NCBI GenBank assembly: GCA_033549365.1
Contig: JAWSUF010000002.1
Span: 474,082-538,081, forward strand
DNA length: 64,000 bases
Direction of reading: 5' to 3'
Source of the DNA: Acidobacteriota bacterium
GTDB taxonomy: Bacteria; Acidobacteriota; Aminicenantia; Aminicenantales; Saccharicenantaceae
Under the pieces are notes generated by a model. The model had not been told where the DNA came from. It saw nothing but the letters and a program-made list of their open reading frames with translations, and did not search any database. A program made the translations under genes and the position numbers. Shown here in pieces: positions 25,311-35,157 of the stretch. Each line of letters opens with the position of its first letter. Position 1 is the stretch's first letter.

Positions 25311-27275
25311 ATGATGCGCATCGACCGTTTCAGAAAAAGATCGGGACGGCTCGGTTCCCGGCTCCATCTGCTGTTCCTTGCCGCCGTCGTTCTGCCTGCG
25401 GCGCTTCTGGCGGTCATCGCCGTCCGATCCATCAACCGAGAGGAAGCCTACATTGAAAAACAGATCGAACGGACTCTTGCCGCCGAGCTTGTTCATGTCA
25501 CGGGCCTGATGAATGCGGAACTCGATCGGATGCGCGACGAGATCGAGCGTTCGGCGCCCGATGCCGACTCCGCAGATCCGGGAGCGGTTTCTTCCGAGTG
25601 GAGAAAAGAGAACCCTCTCGTCCGGACGCCCTTTTTTCTTTCTCCGGATTTCGAAATCCTCTGGCCCCGTCCGACAGCCGCGGCGACGGAAGATGAGATC
25701 GCCTTTCTCAAGTTCAACCGGGACTTTGTGATGGATCGGGTGGAAATCCCGGTTTATCAGAACATTGTCGAGGTCTACAGCCGGGAGATCGCCGGATTGG
25801 CCGATTTACAGGACAGTATCCGGATTGCGGCGTCGCCGGCCCCGAAATCCCTTTTTGGAACTCAGGCTTCAATCGCTGAAAAAACGAAGCCGAAAGACCG
25901 TGCGGAAGCCGAAATTCAGCCCGAGGCATCCGTCGCCGCCTCCGAGCCGGAAAAAATCTCTATGGCGCCGCCTCCCGATTTCGCCGCCCGGCAGACGGCC
26001 TTGAAGGAATTCGAGTCCAGCGAGGACATCCGCCGTAAGATCTATGACCAGGCTCGACAGCGCGGGCGCGAACCCATGAGCCGGGTCGTTGTTCCCGAAG
26101 CCGAATCCCTCTTTATCTCCGAACCCATGACGTTCAGCCGGATCATCGAGGGACGCGAATCCGGGCTGATTCCGCGTTTTCTCGGCGAAGACCTGGCCCT
26201 TTTCTTCTGGAAGAAGGTTGCCGGCGGGGCGGTTCTCGGCTGTGTCGTCGATTCCGGTCATCTCAAATCGCGGTTGATGGGCCTGCTTCCCGAGGCCTAC
26301 ACAACAACCCGCATCCTGACTGTTCTGGACGAGTCCGGCCGGCCGCTCTTTATGCCCGCCGAGGACGAAACCCGGGATTGGCGGAGACCTTTTATTTCGC
26401 GCGAAATCAGCGAGGTCCTGCCACGGTGGGAAGCGGCGGCTTATCTCACCGATCCGGGCCTGATCCGCTCGCGGGCCGACTTCCGGGCCTTCGTCCTCTG
26501 GGTCCTCGTCCTGGCGTTTGTCGTTTCCATCCTGGCGGGAGGAACGCTGGTCCTCAAAACGCTTCGCCGTGAGATGGAGACGGCCCGGAACAAAACGACG
26601 TTTGTCGCCAATGTCTCCCACGAACTTAAAACTCCGCTGACCTCCATCCGGATGTTTGCCGAGATGCTCAAGGAAGGCCGTCAGAACGATCCGGCCAAGA
26701 AAGACCGGTATCTCGGCCTCATGGTCTCGGAGACCGACCGCCTGACCCGGCTCATCAACAACGTTCTCGATTTCTCGCGAATGGACAAAGGGAACAAAAC
26801 CTATTCTCCCAGGCACTTGAACGCCGGCCGGGTCCTGCAGGAGATCGCCGAAAGCCAGCGGCCGCGGCTGGAGCACGGCGGATTCCGACTCTCTCTCCGC
26901 GTGCCGGACGATCCCGTCTTCATTCGGGCGGACGAAGAGGCTCTCAAGCAGGCGGTGATCAACCTTCTGTCCAATGCGGAGAATTACTCGGGCGAGGCAC
27001 GGGAGATCGAGATCGAGGTCGAATCCGATGCCGGAGACGTTTTGATCCGTGTCCTTGACCGCGGCATCGGCGTGTCCCCCGGGCATGCCGGACAGATCTT
27101 CAAGGAGTTCTTCCGGGCGGACGATTCGCTGACGGCCCGGACCCGGGGCACGGGATTGGGGCTGGCCATCGCCCGGCGCCTGATGCGCGACCAGGGCGGC
27201 GACATCGTTTATGAGCCCCGTTCCGGCGGCGGCAGCCGGTTCGAAATCCGATTGCCGCAGGCGGAGGCGCCGTGA
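25311..27275 (+). CDS. Membrane sensor histidine kinase
   Basis: A 654-residue kinase. Helix one is at about 20-42; a periplasmic sensor region of about 345 residues with a Pro/Glu/Lys-rich low-complexity stretch (about 165-215) follows; helix two is at about 393-415. HisKA carries the phosphoacceptor His near 437 (VANVSHELKTPLTSIRMF); the ATPase domain shows an N box (NLLSNAENYS), G1 (DRGIGVSPG), F box (FKEFFRADDS) and G2 (GTGLGLAIARR). The sensor domain is not a recognised type. Start ATG at 25311 has no clear ribosome site. A TATAAT at 25269-25274 may be its -10. It overlaps the response regulator by four bases. Confidence 0.85.
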   Translation: MMRIDRFRKRSGRLGSRLHLLFLAAVVLPAALLAVIAVRSINREEAYIEKQIERTLAAELVHVTGLMNAELDRMRDEIERSAPDADSADPGAVSSEWRKENPLVRTPFFLSPDFEILWPRPTAAATEDEIAFLKFNRDFVMDRVEIPVYQNIVEVYSREIAGLADLQDSIRIAASPAPKSLFGTQASIAEKTKPKDRAEAEIQPEASVAASEPEKISMAPPPDFAARQTALKEFESSEDIRRKIYDQARQRGREPMSRVVVPEAESLFISEPMTFSRIIEGRESGLIPRFLGEDLALFFWKKVAGGAVLGCVVDSGHLKSRLMGLLPEAYTTTRILTVLDESGRPLFMPAEDETRDWRRPFISREISEVLPRWEAAAYLTDPGLIRSRADFRAFVLWVLVLAFVVSILAGGTLVLKTLRREMETARNKTTFVANVSHELKTPLTSIRMFAEMLKEGRQNDPAKKDRYLGLMVSETDRLTRLINNVLDFSRMDKGNKTYSPRHLNAGRVLQEIAESQRPRLEHGGFRLSLRVPDDPVFIRADEEALKQAVINLLSNAENYSGEAREIEIEVESDAGDVLIRVLDRGIGVSPGHAGQIFKEFFRADDSLTARTRGTGLGLAIARRLMRDQGGDIVYEPRSGGGSRFEIRLPQAEAP

Positions 27276-27970
27276 GAAAGGAAAAGATTCTGATTGTTGA
27301 GGACGACGCCGCAATCCTGACCGGACTTGCGGATTTGCTGCAGGGCGAAGGCTACGAAACCGAACAGGCTCGAGACGGAAAACAGGCCCTGCGGCTTTTC
27401 GCCGCGTCCCGGCCGAGCCTTGTGCTCCTCGATATCATGATCCCGGAAAAGAGCGGCTACGATGTCTGCCGCGAGATCCGGTCCCGGGATGCCCGAACCC
27501 CCATCCTCATGCTGACGGCCAAGGGGCAGGAGGTGGACAAGGTGGTGGGGCTCGAGCTCGGCGCCGACGACTATGTCGTCAAGCCCTTCGGCGTGGCCGA
27601 ACTTCTGGCTCGCGTCAGGGCCCTTCTGCGGCGCGGCCGGGCCGGTCCGGAGATCCCAAGGATGAACCCCATTTCCTTCGGGGATGTGCATGTGGATCCC
27701 CGGACCTACGAAGGGCGAAGAGGAAAGACGCCCTTCACCCTGACCGGTCTGGAGCTCAAGCTCCTCCGGTATCTTCTGGACCGCGACGGCGAAGTCGTGG
27801 AACGTTTCGACCTGCTGGAATCCGTGTGGGGCATGACTTACGAAGGAACGACCCGCACGCTCGACCAGCATATCGCCCGGCTGAGGCGAAAGATCGAGCC
27901 CGACCCCGCCTTGCCTCGCCACATCCTCACCGTCCACGGCGTCGGCTACCGATTTCGATCCAAACCCTGA
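27272..27970 (+). CDS. OmpR/PhoB-type response regulator
   Basis: A 232-residue two-domain regulator, partner of the upstream kinase. The receiver has the acidic pair D11-D12, phosphoacceptor D54 (LVLLDIMIPEKSG), and the conserved Lys near 104 (VVKPFG). A winged-helix DNA-binding domain of about 130-230 follows, with TLTGLELKLLRYLLDRDGE and the recognition region TRTLDQHIARLRRKIEPDP. The start is GTG, sharing the GTGA overlap with the kinase stop. The target genes are not visible. Confidence 0.9.
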   Translation: MRKEKILIVEDDAAILTGLADLLQGEGYETEQARDGKQALRLFAASRPSLVLLDIMIPEKSGYDVCREIRSRDARTPILMLTAKGQEVDKVVGLELGADDYVVKPFGVAELLARVRALLRRGRAGPEIPRMNPISFGDVHVDPRTYEGRRGKTPFTLTGLELKLLRYLLDRDGEVVERFDLLESVWGMTYEGTTRTLDQHIARLRRKIEPDPALPRHILTVHGVGYRFRSKP

Positions 27971-27988
27971 ACGATCCGGTTCTCTGAA

Positions 27989-30715
27989 TCATCTCCTTTC
28001 AGGCATGGGCCTGACGATGGCCTTTTGTGTGAGCTTGAGGCCGTCGACTTCAAGGACGACAAGGTAGTCGCCCGGTTCGGCCGTTTTCCGGGCCGCCGTT
28101 TTTCCTTCGGCGGGCGGAGCATAAGTCAAATCCCAGAAGAAGGCGTGAAGTCCCGGTTCCGTCTTGCCCTCGAAAACGGCCAGAGGCGCTCCGCAGGCGT
28201 CGGCGATCGTGATTTTCGGCGGCCGGGCCGTCCGGCTCTTCAGGTGGTAGTGGACGGTCAGCCCGATGGGCTCGTTCGGCACCGTATAATGTCTGTGCCC
28301 GCCGAAGACGTCGAACATGCTTCTCTGCCATGACCAGCGGAGGGCCGGACGGATTTCGAACAGGTGGACGCTTTCCGAAGCGAAGTCGGCGCGGATTTCC
28401 TGGAGAGGCGAGATGTTAACGATGAAGGCGCCGCGGCCGTGTGTTGCGGCGATGAGATCGTTCTCCCGGGGATGGATGAGCATGTCCTGGACCATGGCGT
28501 TCGCCGGAAGACCGGTTCCCATGGCCGACCAGGTCCGTCCCCCGTCGAGAGTCGCGTAAACGCCGAATTCCGTTCCGGCAAAGAGAAGATCGGGATTTTT
28601 CCGGTCCTCGCCGACGACGTAAACCGTGCCCTCGGGAAGTCCGGCCGAAAGATCGGTCCAGGTTGCGCCGAAGTCGTCGGTGCGGAGGACGAAGGGTCGA
28701 TAGTCGTCCCGGTGCCATCCGGATTTCGTGATAAAGGCGCGCCCCTCCTGATGAGGCGATGCCGCAACGCGGGTGACATAGAAATCGGCCGGTGCTCCGG
28801 CCGCATCGATGGCTGCCGTCGCGTCGGTCCACGAGGCGCCGCCGTCCCGCGTGACCTGAACCTTGCCGTCGTCCGTTCCGCACCAGATGAGGCCGGGCGT
28901 CAGGGGCGACTCGGAAATCGAAGTCAGGGTGCAGAATTCGATGTTGCCCTTGATCTTTTCCGGGTCGTTCGTCGTGAGGTCGGGACTTGCCTCCCGCCAG
29001 TCGTCTCCGCGATCGAGAGAGCGAAGAAGGACCTGGGCGCCGAGATAAATGATGCGGGGGTTATGAGAGGAGATGTGGATGGGCGCCGTCCAGTTGAAGC
29101 GATAGGGAGGTTCACCCTTCGGCCGGGCCGGCCGGAGGAACTTCCGTGTTCCGGTTTTCTGGTCGACGCGCTGCATGGCCCCGAGTTGCGAAGCGTTGTA
29201 AAGCCATCGGCTGTCCTCGGGATCGACCTGATTGAACATGCCGTCTCCGCCGCCGACCGAAACCCAATCGTCGCGGGTGATAAATCCGGTCGGTCCGTTG
29301 CACGGAAATTTGATTGAGCCGTTGTCCTGGGTTCCGCCGTAAATGTTGTAGGGTTCCTCCATGTCGACACCGATGGCGTAGTACTGGGCGAGAGGCAGGT
29401 TTTCGTAAACGTCCCAGGTCGCGCCGAAATCGTAGGAGGCGGCCAGGCCGCCGTCGTTTCCGAGCAGGATGTGGCGCGAATCTTTCGGATTGATCCAGAT
29501 GGCGTGATGGTCGACATGGACGTTATCGGCCAGGTTCTCCGGGCCTTTTTCGCCCCAGGTCCGGCCGCCGTCGAGAGAGCGGAGAAGCGGCACGCTCGGC
29601 ACGTAGACGACCTGGTCGTCGTTCGGGTCGAGATAGATCTGGCCGTACCACTTGCCCCCGCCGACGCTTTCCCCGTCGCGGCTCATTTTGGTCCAGGTCT
29701 CCCCGCCGTCCTCAGACCGGTAGACCTCGCCGCCGATGGGTCGTTCCCGGGGTTCTCCGCCCAGCCTCCGGTCGCGTTCGGCCTCGACCGCGGTCGGCGG
29801 GCGCATGTTGACGTTGTCGATGGAGGCGACCATGATGTCGGGATTTTTCGGATAGACGGCAAGTCCGATCCGGGCCAGGCCGCCTCCGGGAAGTCCGGCC
29901 TCGATTTTCCGCCAGGTTTTTCCGGCATCCGTCGACTTGAAGATGCCGCCGTCCGGTCCGCCGTCCTGGAAATTCCAGGGGATGCGCTGTTTGTCGTAGG
30001 CGGCGAGAAACACGATGTCGGGATTCGAGGGATTGAGGAGAACGTCGACGACGCCGACTTTGTCTCCGGCGTCGAAGACCTTCTCCCAGGTCAGTCCGCC
30101 GTCCACCGTTTTGTAGAGTCCGCGTTCGGGATTGAAAGAGAAATGATAGCCGACCGCGGCGACATAAACGATATCGGGATCGCGCGGATCAACGGCGATG
30201 CGGCCGATATGGCGGGTGGCTTCGAGTCCCCGGTGTGTCCAGGATTTTCCGCCGTCGGTCGATTGATAGATGCCGAAGCCCCGCAGAGGGAGCCGGCCCG
30301 AGGCCGGGTCTCCCGTCCCGACCCAGATGATCTCGGGATTCGAGGGAGCCAGGGCGAAGTGTCCGATGGGGACGTTGCTCTCTTCGGGAAGAAGTGAGGT
30401 GAAGGTTGTGCCGTTGTTTTCCGTCTTCCAGAGGCCTCCCGTGGACGGCGCGATATAGAACGTGAACGGCCGTTCGGGAAGAGCCTCGATATGAAGGATG
30501 CGGCCGCCCTGGCGGGCCGGGCCGACGGCTCTCCAGGAAAAGGCCTGGAAAAGTGCATCGGAACCGGCCGCATCGGTTGCGGCGCCGGCTGACCCCGCAA
30601 CGGGAAGGATCAGAAGAATCGTCGCGCTCAGGTAACTCAGGAATGCGGCGCGAAGGAACAAGCCGGCCCGCATGCTCGTCCCGTCCCGTTTCGACCGGTG
30701 TTGTTTGTCTTTCAT
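27989..30715 (-). CDS. Sortilin/VPS10-like secreted Asp-box beta-propeller protein
   Basis: A 908-residue protein with a signal peptide (about 20-45) and at least ten Asp-box repeats of the S-x-D-x-G-x-T-W form (for example STDGGKSW, TVDGGLTW, STDAGKTW, SEDGGETW, SLDGGRTW, TRDGGASW, TLDGGRTW), spread over residues 70-730. This is the ten-bladed BNR/VPS10-like propeller found in many secreted proteins and often annotated as glycosyl hydrolase; catalytic function is doubtful. A C-terminal beta-sandwich-like region follows (about 780-905). It lies 26 bp downstream of the S9 peptidase on the same strand, so the two are likely one operon. Confidence 0.8.
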   Translation of the reverse strand: MKDKQHRSKRDGTSMRAGLFLRAAFLSYLSATILLILPVAGSAGAATDAAGSDALFQAFSWRAVGPARQGGRILHIEALPERPFTFYIAPSTGGLWKTENNGTTFTSLLPEESNVPIGHFALAPSNPEIIWVGTGDPASGRLPLRGFGIYQSTDGGKSWTHRGLEATRHIGRIAVDPRDPDIVYVAAVGYHFSFNPERGLYKTVDGGLTWEKVFDAGDKVGVVDVLLNPSNPDIVFLAAYDKQRIPWNFQDGGPDGGIFKSTDAGKTWRKIEAGLPGGGLARIGLAVYPKNPDIMVASIDNVNMRPPTAVEAERDRRLGGEPRERPIGGEVYRSEDGGETWTKMSRDGESVGGGKWYGQIYLDPNDDQVVYVPSVPLLRSLDGGRTWGEKGPENLADNVHVDHHAIWINPKDSRHILLGNDGGLAASYDFGATWDVYENLPLAQYYAIGVDMEEPYNIYGGTQDNGSIKFPCNGPTGFITRDDWVSVGGGDGMFNQVDPEDSRWLYNASQLGAMQRVDQKTGTRKFLRPARPKGEPPYRFNWTAPIHISSHNPRIIYLGAQVLLRSLDRGDDWREASPDLTTNDPEKIKGNIEFCTLTSISESPLTPGLIWCGTDDGKVQVTRDGGASWTDATAAIDAAGAPADFYVTRVAASPHQEGRAFITKSGWHRDDYRPFVLRTDDFGATWTDLSAGLPEGTVYVVGEDRKNPDLLFAGTEFGVYATLDGGRTWSAMGTGLPANAMVQDMLIHPRENDLIAATHGRGAFIVNISPLQEIRADFASESVHLFEIRPALRWSWQRSMFDVFGGHRHYTVPNEPIGLTVHYHLKSRTARPPKITIADACGAPLAVFEGKTEPGLHAFFWDLTYAPPAEGKTAARKTAEPGDYLVVLEVDGLKLTQKAIVRPMPERR

Positions 30716-30741
30716 ATCTTATCTCCTGCCGTCTTTCGTCC

Positions 30742-33651
30742 TCAGTCTTTCTTATCCTCGGCCTTTTTGAACAATGCGTTGATGTCCCTCTTGCCGCGCT
30801 CGAGATAGGGGACGCCGTTTTCCATCCATTCCGGCCGGGGCGTCCCCAAAAGGAAGTGGTCGAAAAACTCATCCTGGTGGACGGTCCAGTGTTTCTGGTT
30901 TTCGCGTTCCCGAAGCCCGTGTTTTTCGCCGTTGTAATTGAACATGTAGGCTTCCCGGTCCAGACGCCGGAGGGCGGTGACGAATTCGATGCCCTGATAC
31001 CACGGAACGGCGTCGTCCTCGTCGTTGTGAATGGTCAGATAAGGCGTGTTGACGCGGTCGGCCCAGAAGAGGGGCGAGTTTTCAAGATACTGAAGAGTCC
31101 GTGTCCAGAGCGGCGCTCCGATCCGGCTCTGGGTCTTTTCATACTGAAAGGCCCTCGACATCCCCGATCCCCAGCGGATGCCGCCGTAGGCGCTCGTCAT
31201 GTTGACGACCGAGGCGCCGGCCTGGACGGCCGCGAACATGTCGGTCTGGGTGATGAGGTAGGAAATTTGATAGCCGCCCCAACTGTGACCCTGGATGCCG
31301 ACGCGGGCCGGATCGATATAGCCCTCCTCCAGGATTTTATTGGCCGCCGGAACGACGCACTTGAGGGCGCTTCGTCCCGGGTATCCGATGTCATAGACGA
31401 TGTCGGGCATAAGGAGGACATAGCCGTTCGAAACGTAGCGCGAGAAATTGATGCTTGTTCCCGGCGAGGGCGGGTAATAGCGGTGAAGGCCCTGGGAGAG
31501 CCGTTCGTAGATGTAGACCATCAGAGGATATTTTTTGGCCGGGTCGAAATCGTCGGGTTTGATGAGAACGGCCTGCAGGATCCTGCCGTCGGCGTTGACG
31601 TATTCGATGAGTTCGGCCTTGCCCCAGAAATAATCCGCCTGCTGGGGATTGGCGTCGCTGATTTTTTTCATGTCGGCAAAGGACGGCCCGCTCGTCCAGA
31701 GGTCGGGAAATTCCTCGAAGCGTTGCAGGGTGAAGAGGTAGATATCCGCGGCTTTCGCTTTTTGAAGTCCTCCGAAGAGCTTGTCGAGCATGACGACTTT
31801 TTCGGGCGCTGCAGAGGAGGAGAGGGTCGTCCGGTAATAGCCCGATTTTCTCACGGCCTCCTCGGATGCCGAAATCAGGATGGGGGTTTTCGCGGGAATG
31901 GTCTTTTCTTCGCGGTCGAGCCGAAAATACCGGAAGACGATGCCCTCGGCGCGGCCCTGCCCGCGGGTGATCATCCGTGCGCCTGACCCGTCCGGCCGGA
32001 TCTCCCAGATATCGTATCTGTCGTTAATTAGAACGGTCCGGTCGCCTTCGGTCCAGCCGGCGATGCCGTAAGGGTAGGGTTCGCTCGGCGAATCGTGGAG
32101 TTCGTTTTCGAAGCGGACGTCCAGGCCGGCCGTCAGATTGGATTTGCGGCCGTCCGTGATGCGGTAAGAATACCAGTTACGGTCGTCCCTCTCGTACCAA
32201 ATGAGATGGTTTCCGGCTGGGGAGAAAGAAACGGAGGAGGAGCCGGCCTCGAGGATTTTCCGGCGCGATCCGTCGGCGATGTTGACGAGATAATAGTCGG
32301 CGTACTGCGTGTCCCAGGAGATAAGTCTGCGGTAGGGAAGATCGGAGACGCCGAGAGCTTTGGCGCCGTCATCGGAGAGAACGATGTCGGGCATGTCCGG
32401 CGTTGCCAGCCGGACCATCCGGCCGTCCCGGATGTGAAAAACGGAGCGGAAGCTTCGCTTTTTTTCGTCCTCGGCCCGGGCCTTCTGCATGGGCTGGAGC
32501 CAGGGATCCCGCCAGTGCCAGATGTCCACCTTGATGGGGTCGGGAGCGTCCTCAGGTTCGGGTTGGGGCGCCGGGACGAGGCCGAAAAACAACCGGGCCG
32601 AATCCCTGGAGAATTCGAGAGAACCGTGTTCACCGACGGACATCCCGGCCGGAAAACCCTTGGCCGTTCCGGGGATGATTTCCGCCGCCTTTTCGGAGGG
32701 GGCTGTCCAGAGATAGAGCTTCCAGGCGGATGTTTTGGCCTGATAATCATCCCGATCGCTGAGAAAAGCAAGACGCGCGCCCTTCTCGTCGAAGGTGAAT
32801 CCTTTGTAATGGCCGAGACCCGTCATGAGGGACAGGGTTTTTCCGTCGGATGCCCGCCAAAGGAAAGCTCCGTCGTTGTCCGGAGTCTTGGATGATGTCC
32901 CGTAAGCCAGGACACCGCCGCTCTTATCCCAGGTGTAGTCGACGACATCCGAGACAGTCTGTTCCGTGCCGGTCGAAAGCTCACGGATGACGAGTTCCGT
33001 GCCGGGGTCTTTTTTCTTTTCCTCTTTCTTTTCGCCGGGTTTCTGTTCAGTTGCTGCGGGTTCACCGTGTTTCGCAGTCCCGGCTTCCGTCGTCGGCTCG
33101 GCTTTTTTCTCCGGTTCCGCTTTGGTGGACTCGGGCTTGTCCTCCGGCTTTTTGAGAGGAGGTTCAAGGAGATAGGCGAAATGCGACCCGGCGTCTTCCG
33201 GGACTTTGAAACTCTTGACCCGCTCGATGACGACGACATCGCCGGTCTCGAGGTTGAGGATGCCGAGACCGCTCTTGGGCTGGTCCTCGGGTTTCTTCTT
33301 TTCTTTTCGAGCCTTGTCGACATCGGCTTTGAGCGGCGCCACGGCGAAAACGACGAATCGGCCGTCCGCGGTGATGATGGGCTGCCGTCCGCGGGCATGG
33401 CGATACTCCTGTCCGGTTCGCAGGTTGCGAACGACAAGGTCTCCGTCGCCGTCCTGGGGCGCAAGCGCATATGCGGTCCAGACGCCGTCGCTCGAGATCC
33501 GGGTTCCTTGGATGGATCGCCAGGAATCGTAGGCGTCGTAGGAAAGCGGTTTTTTGACACCTTCGGCCGTCACGGCGGCGGCCGGAAAAAGGACCAGGCT
33601 CAGGACGAGAGCCGGGATGAGAAAAACCGGAATGTTGCTGTGAATGGACAT
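30742..33651 (-). CDS. S9 (prolyl oligopeptidase) family secreted peptidase, 969 aa
   Basis: A 969-residue exported serine peptidase with signal peptide (about 1-30). The first 700 residues form a beta propeller, carrying a Lys/Glu/Pro-rich insert at about 185-235 (EKKAEPTTEAG, EKKEEKKKDPG). The C-terminal hydrolase domain has the nucleophile in GIQGHSWGGYQI, the Asp in HNDEDDAVPW and the His in GEKHGLRERENQ, so the triad is complete. Of two adjacent ATGs the second (33651) has the better distance to GGAGG. It would degrade oligopeptides in the periplasm. Its own promoter faces away from the GltS-type gene. Confidence 0.9.
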   Translation of the reverse strand: MSIHSNIPVFLIPALVLSLVLFPAAAVTAEGVKKPLSYDAYDSWRSIQGTRISSDGVWTAYALAPQDGDGDLVVRNLRTGQEYRHARGRQPIITADGRFVVFAVAPLKADVDKARKEKKKPEDQPKSGLGILNLETGDVVVIERVKSFKVPEDAGSHFAYLLEPPLKKPEDKPESTKAEPEKKAEPTTEAGTAKHGEPAATEQKPGEKKEEKKKDPGTELVIRELSTGTEQTVSDVVDYTWDKSGGVLAYGTSSKTPDNDGAFLWRASDGKTLSLMTGLGHYKGFTFDEKGARLAFLSDRDDYQAKTSAWKLYLWTAPSEKAAEIIPGTAKGFPAGMSVGEHGSLEFSRDSARLFFGLVPAPQPEPEDAPDPIKVDIWHWRDPWLQPMQKARAEDEKKRSFRSVFHIRDGRMVRLATPDMPDIVLSDDGAKALGVSDLPYRRLISWDTQYADYYLVNIADGSRRKILEAGSSSVSFSPAGNHLIWYERDDRNWYSYRITDGRKSNLTAGLDVRFENELHDSPSEPYPYGIAGWTEGDRTVLINDRYDIWEIRPDGSGARMITRGQGRAEGIVFRYFRLDREEKTIPAKTPILISASEEAVRKSGYYRTTLSSSAAPEKVVMLDKLFGGLQKAKAADIYLFTLQRFEEFPDLWTSGPSFADMKKISDANPQQADYFWGKAELIEYVNADGRILQAVLIKPDDFDPAKKYPLMVYIYERLSQGLHRYYPPSPGTSINFSRYVSNGYVLLMPDIVYDIGYPGRSALKCVVPAANKILEEGYIDPARVGIQGHSWGGYQISYLITQTDMFAAVQAGASVVNMTSAYGGIRWGSGMSRAFQYEKTQSRIGAPLWTRTLQYLENSPLFWADRVNTPYLTIHNDEDDAVPWYQGIEFVTALRRLDREAYMFNYNGEKHGLRERENQKHWTVHQDEFFDHFLLGTPRPEWMENGVPYLERGKRDINALFKKAEDKKD

Positions 33652-33670
33652 CATGCCTCCTGGAATTGGT

Positions 33671-33699
33671 AATATACCAACGCTTGGCCACAAGGACAA
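33671..33699 (-). promoter_or_regulatory. Sigma-70 promoter of the S9 peptidase/sortilin-like operon
   Basis: On the minus strand TTGTCC (33699-33694), a 17-bp spacer, and TATATT (33676-33671), 20 bp before the ATG. It is back-to-back with the GltS-type promoter, so the two may be co-regulated. Confidence 0.55.
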
Positions 33700-33706
33700 G
33701 CCTATC

Positions 33707-33735
33707 TTGACTTGAAATATCCCGGGGTTTATAGT
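33707..33735 (+). promoter_or_regulatory. Sigma-70 promoter giving a leaderless GltS-type mRNA
   Basis: TTGACT (33707-33712), a 17-bp spacer and TATAGT (33730-33735). Only seven bases separate the -10 from the ATG at 33743, the usual distance to the transcription start. No ribosome site is present. The transcript would begin at or next to the start codon. Confidence 0.55.
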
Positions 33736-33742
33736 CTCAGGC

Positions 33743-35143
33743 ATGAGCCTTTCCGCCGATGTGCTGACCAAGTTCATGATCGACCTCGGCTGGCTGTCCC
33801 TTCTTCTTCTCGCCGGCAAGCTCATCCGGTCCAAGGTTATCCTGTTTCAGAAGATCTTTCTTCCGGCCTCGATCATCGCCGGCTTCATCGGTCTGGCTTT
33901 GGGTCCTTATATCCTCGGCTCGACCGGGGTTGAGATCATTCCTCCGGAAACTCTCGCCACGTGGAGTTCGCTCCCGGCCGTTCTCATCAGCGTCGTCTTC
34001 GCCTGCCTCTTTCTGGGTGTCGACATCCCTTCGCTGCGGACGATCTGGCGCGAAGGCGGGCCTCAGCTCTGTTACGGGTGGGTCGCGGGGATGGGGCAGT
34101 ACATGGTGGGTCTGGGGATCACGGTTGTTCTGCTCACGCCGCTCTTCGGTGTGCCTGCGGTTTTCGGCTGTCTCCTCGAGATCGGGTTTTCCGGAGGCCA
34201 CGGCACCGCCGCCGGGATGCAAGAGGCGTTCACGCAACTCGGATTTCCGGCCGGATCCGACCTCGGACTGATGTCGGCCACGGTCGGCATTTTCGTCGCG
34301 GTCGTCGTAGGCATGATCCTCATCAATTACGCCGTCCGGAAGGGCTATACCACGGTCATCGAATCTCCCGATAAAATGCCGGCCGACAGCATTCGGGGGT
34401 TGATTCCCGAGGGTCGAAGACAGCCCGGAAGCCTGATGACGGTTTCGCCGGATGCCCTGGAGCCTTTCGCCTTTCATGGGGCCTTCGTGGGTGTCGCCAT
34501 CCTCATCGGCTGGTATATCCTGCAGGGCATCAAGAGCCTGAGTGCCGATATGGAACCCGATTTGTTCCGGAGTTTCCCTCTCTTTCCGCTGGCCATGATC
34601 GGAGGCCTGTTGATCCAGATCGCGGCGTCCAAAACGGGAGTGGCCCGTTATTTCGACCGCAAGACCTTCGATCGCATCCTGGGGACGGCGCTGGATCTCC
34701 TGGTCGTCGCCGCGATCGCCGCCATCAAGCTTGATGTCTTTCTGGCCTACATCTGGCCGTTTCTCATTCTCATGGCCGTCGGAATCGCCTGGCTTCTTTT
34801 CTGTACGCTGTTCATCGCCCCGCGCATGCTGCCCGACGCCTGGTTCGAACGGGCCATCACGGAATACGGCATGCAGACGGGAGTGACGGCCATGGGGTTG
34901 CTGCTTCTCCGGGTTGCCGATCCCAATTTCAAAACGCCGGCGGCCGAGTCCTTCGGCTTCAAGCAGATCATCTACGAACCCTTCTTGGGCGGGGGATTCA
35001 TCACCGCGTCTTCGCCGATCCTGATTGCCAGTTTCGGGCTGGGCATCCCCTATGCCGTCGGGTTCGCCTCCATCCTGGTCATGCTGGGCGTGGCCTGGCT
35101 GTCGGGGTGGATTCATGGGTTTCACCCGATCCGCCGCTCTTAA
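33743..35143 (+). CDS. GltS-type sodium/glutamate symporter homolog
   Basis: A 466-residue inner-membrane protein with about eleven hydrophobic helices in two repeated halves, like the sodium/glutamate carrier GltS. The first half contains the re-entrant-loop signature GFSGGHGTAAGM near 152-163. The second has YGMQTGVTAMGLLLLRVADP, which matches the equivalent repeat. It is longer than E. coli GltS (about 400). Amino-acid or dicarboxylate uptake is likely. Together with the divergently promoted S9 peptidase it would link peptide hydrolysis to uptake of the products. Confidence 0.8.
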   Translation: MSLSADVLTKFMIDLGWLSLLLLAGKLIRSKVILFQKIFLPASIIAGFIGLALGPYILGSTGVEIIPPETLATWSSLPAVLISVVFACLFLGVDIPSLRTIWREGGPQLCYGWVAGMGQYMVGLGITVVLLTPLFGVPAVFGCLLEIGFSGGHGTAAGMQEAFTQLGFPAGSDLGLMSATVGIFVAVVVGMILINYAVRKGYTTVIESPDKMPADSIRGLIPEGRRQPGSLMTVSPDALEPFAFHGAFVGVAILIGWYILQGIKSLSADMEPDLFRSFPLFPLAMIGGLLIQIAASKTGVARYFDRKTFDRILGTALDLLVVAAIAAIKLDVFLAYIWPFLILMAVGIAWLLFCTLFIAPRMLPDAWFERAITEYGMQTGVTAMGLLLLRVADPNFKTPAAESFGFKQIIYEPFLGGGFITASSPILIASFGLGIPYAVGFASILVMLGVAWLSGWIHGFHPIRRS

Positions 35144-35157
35144 ATTACGGCCGCAGT

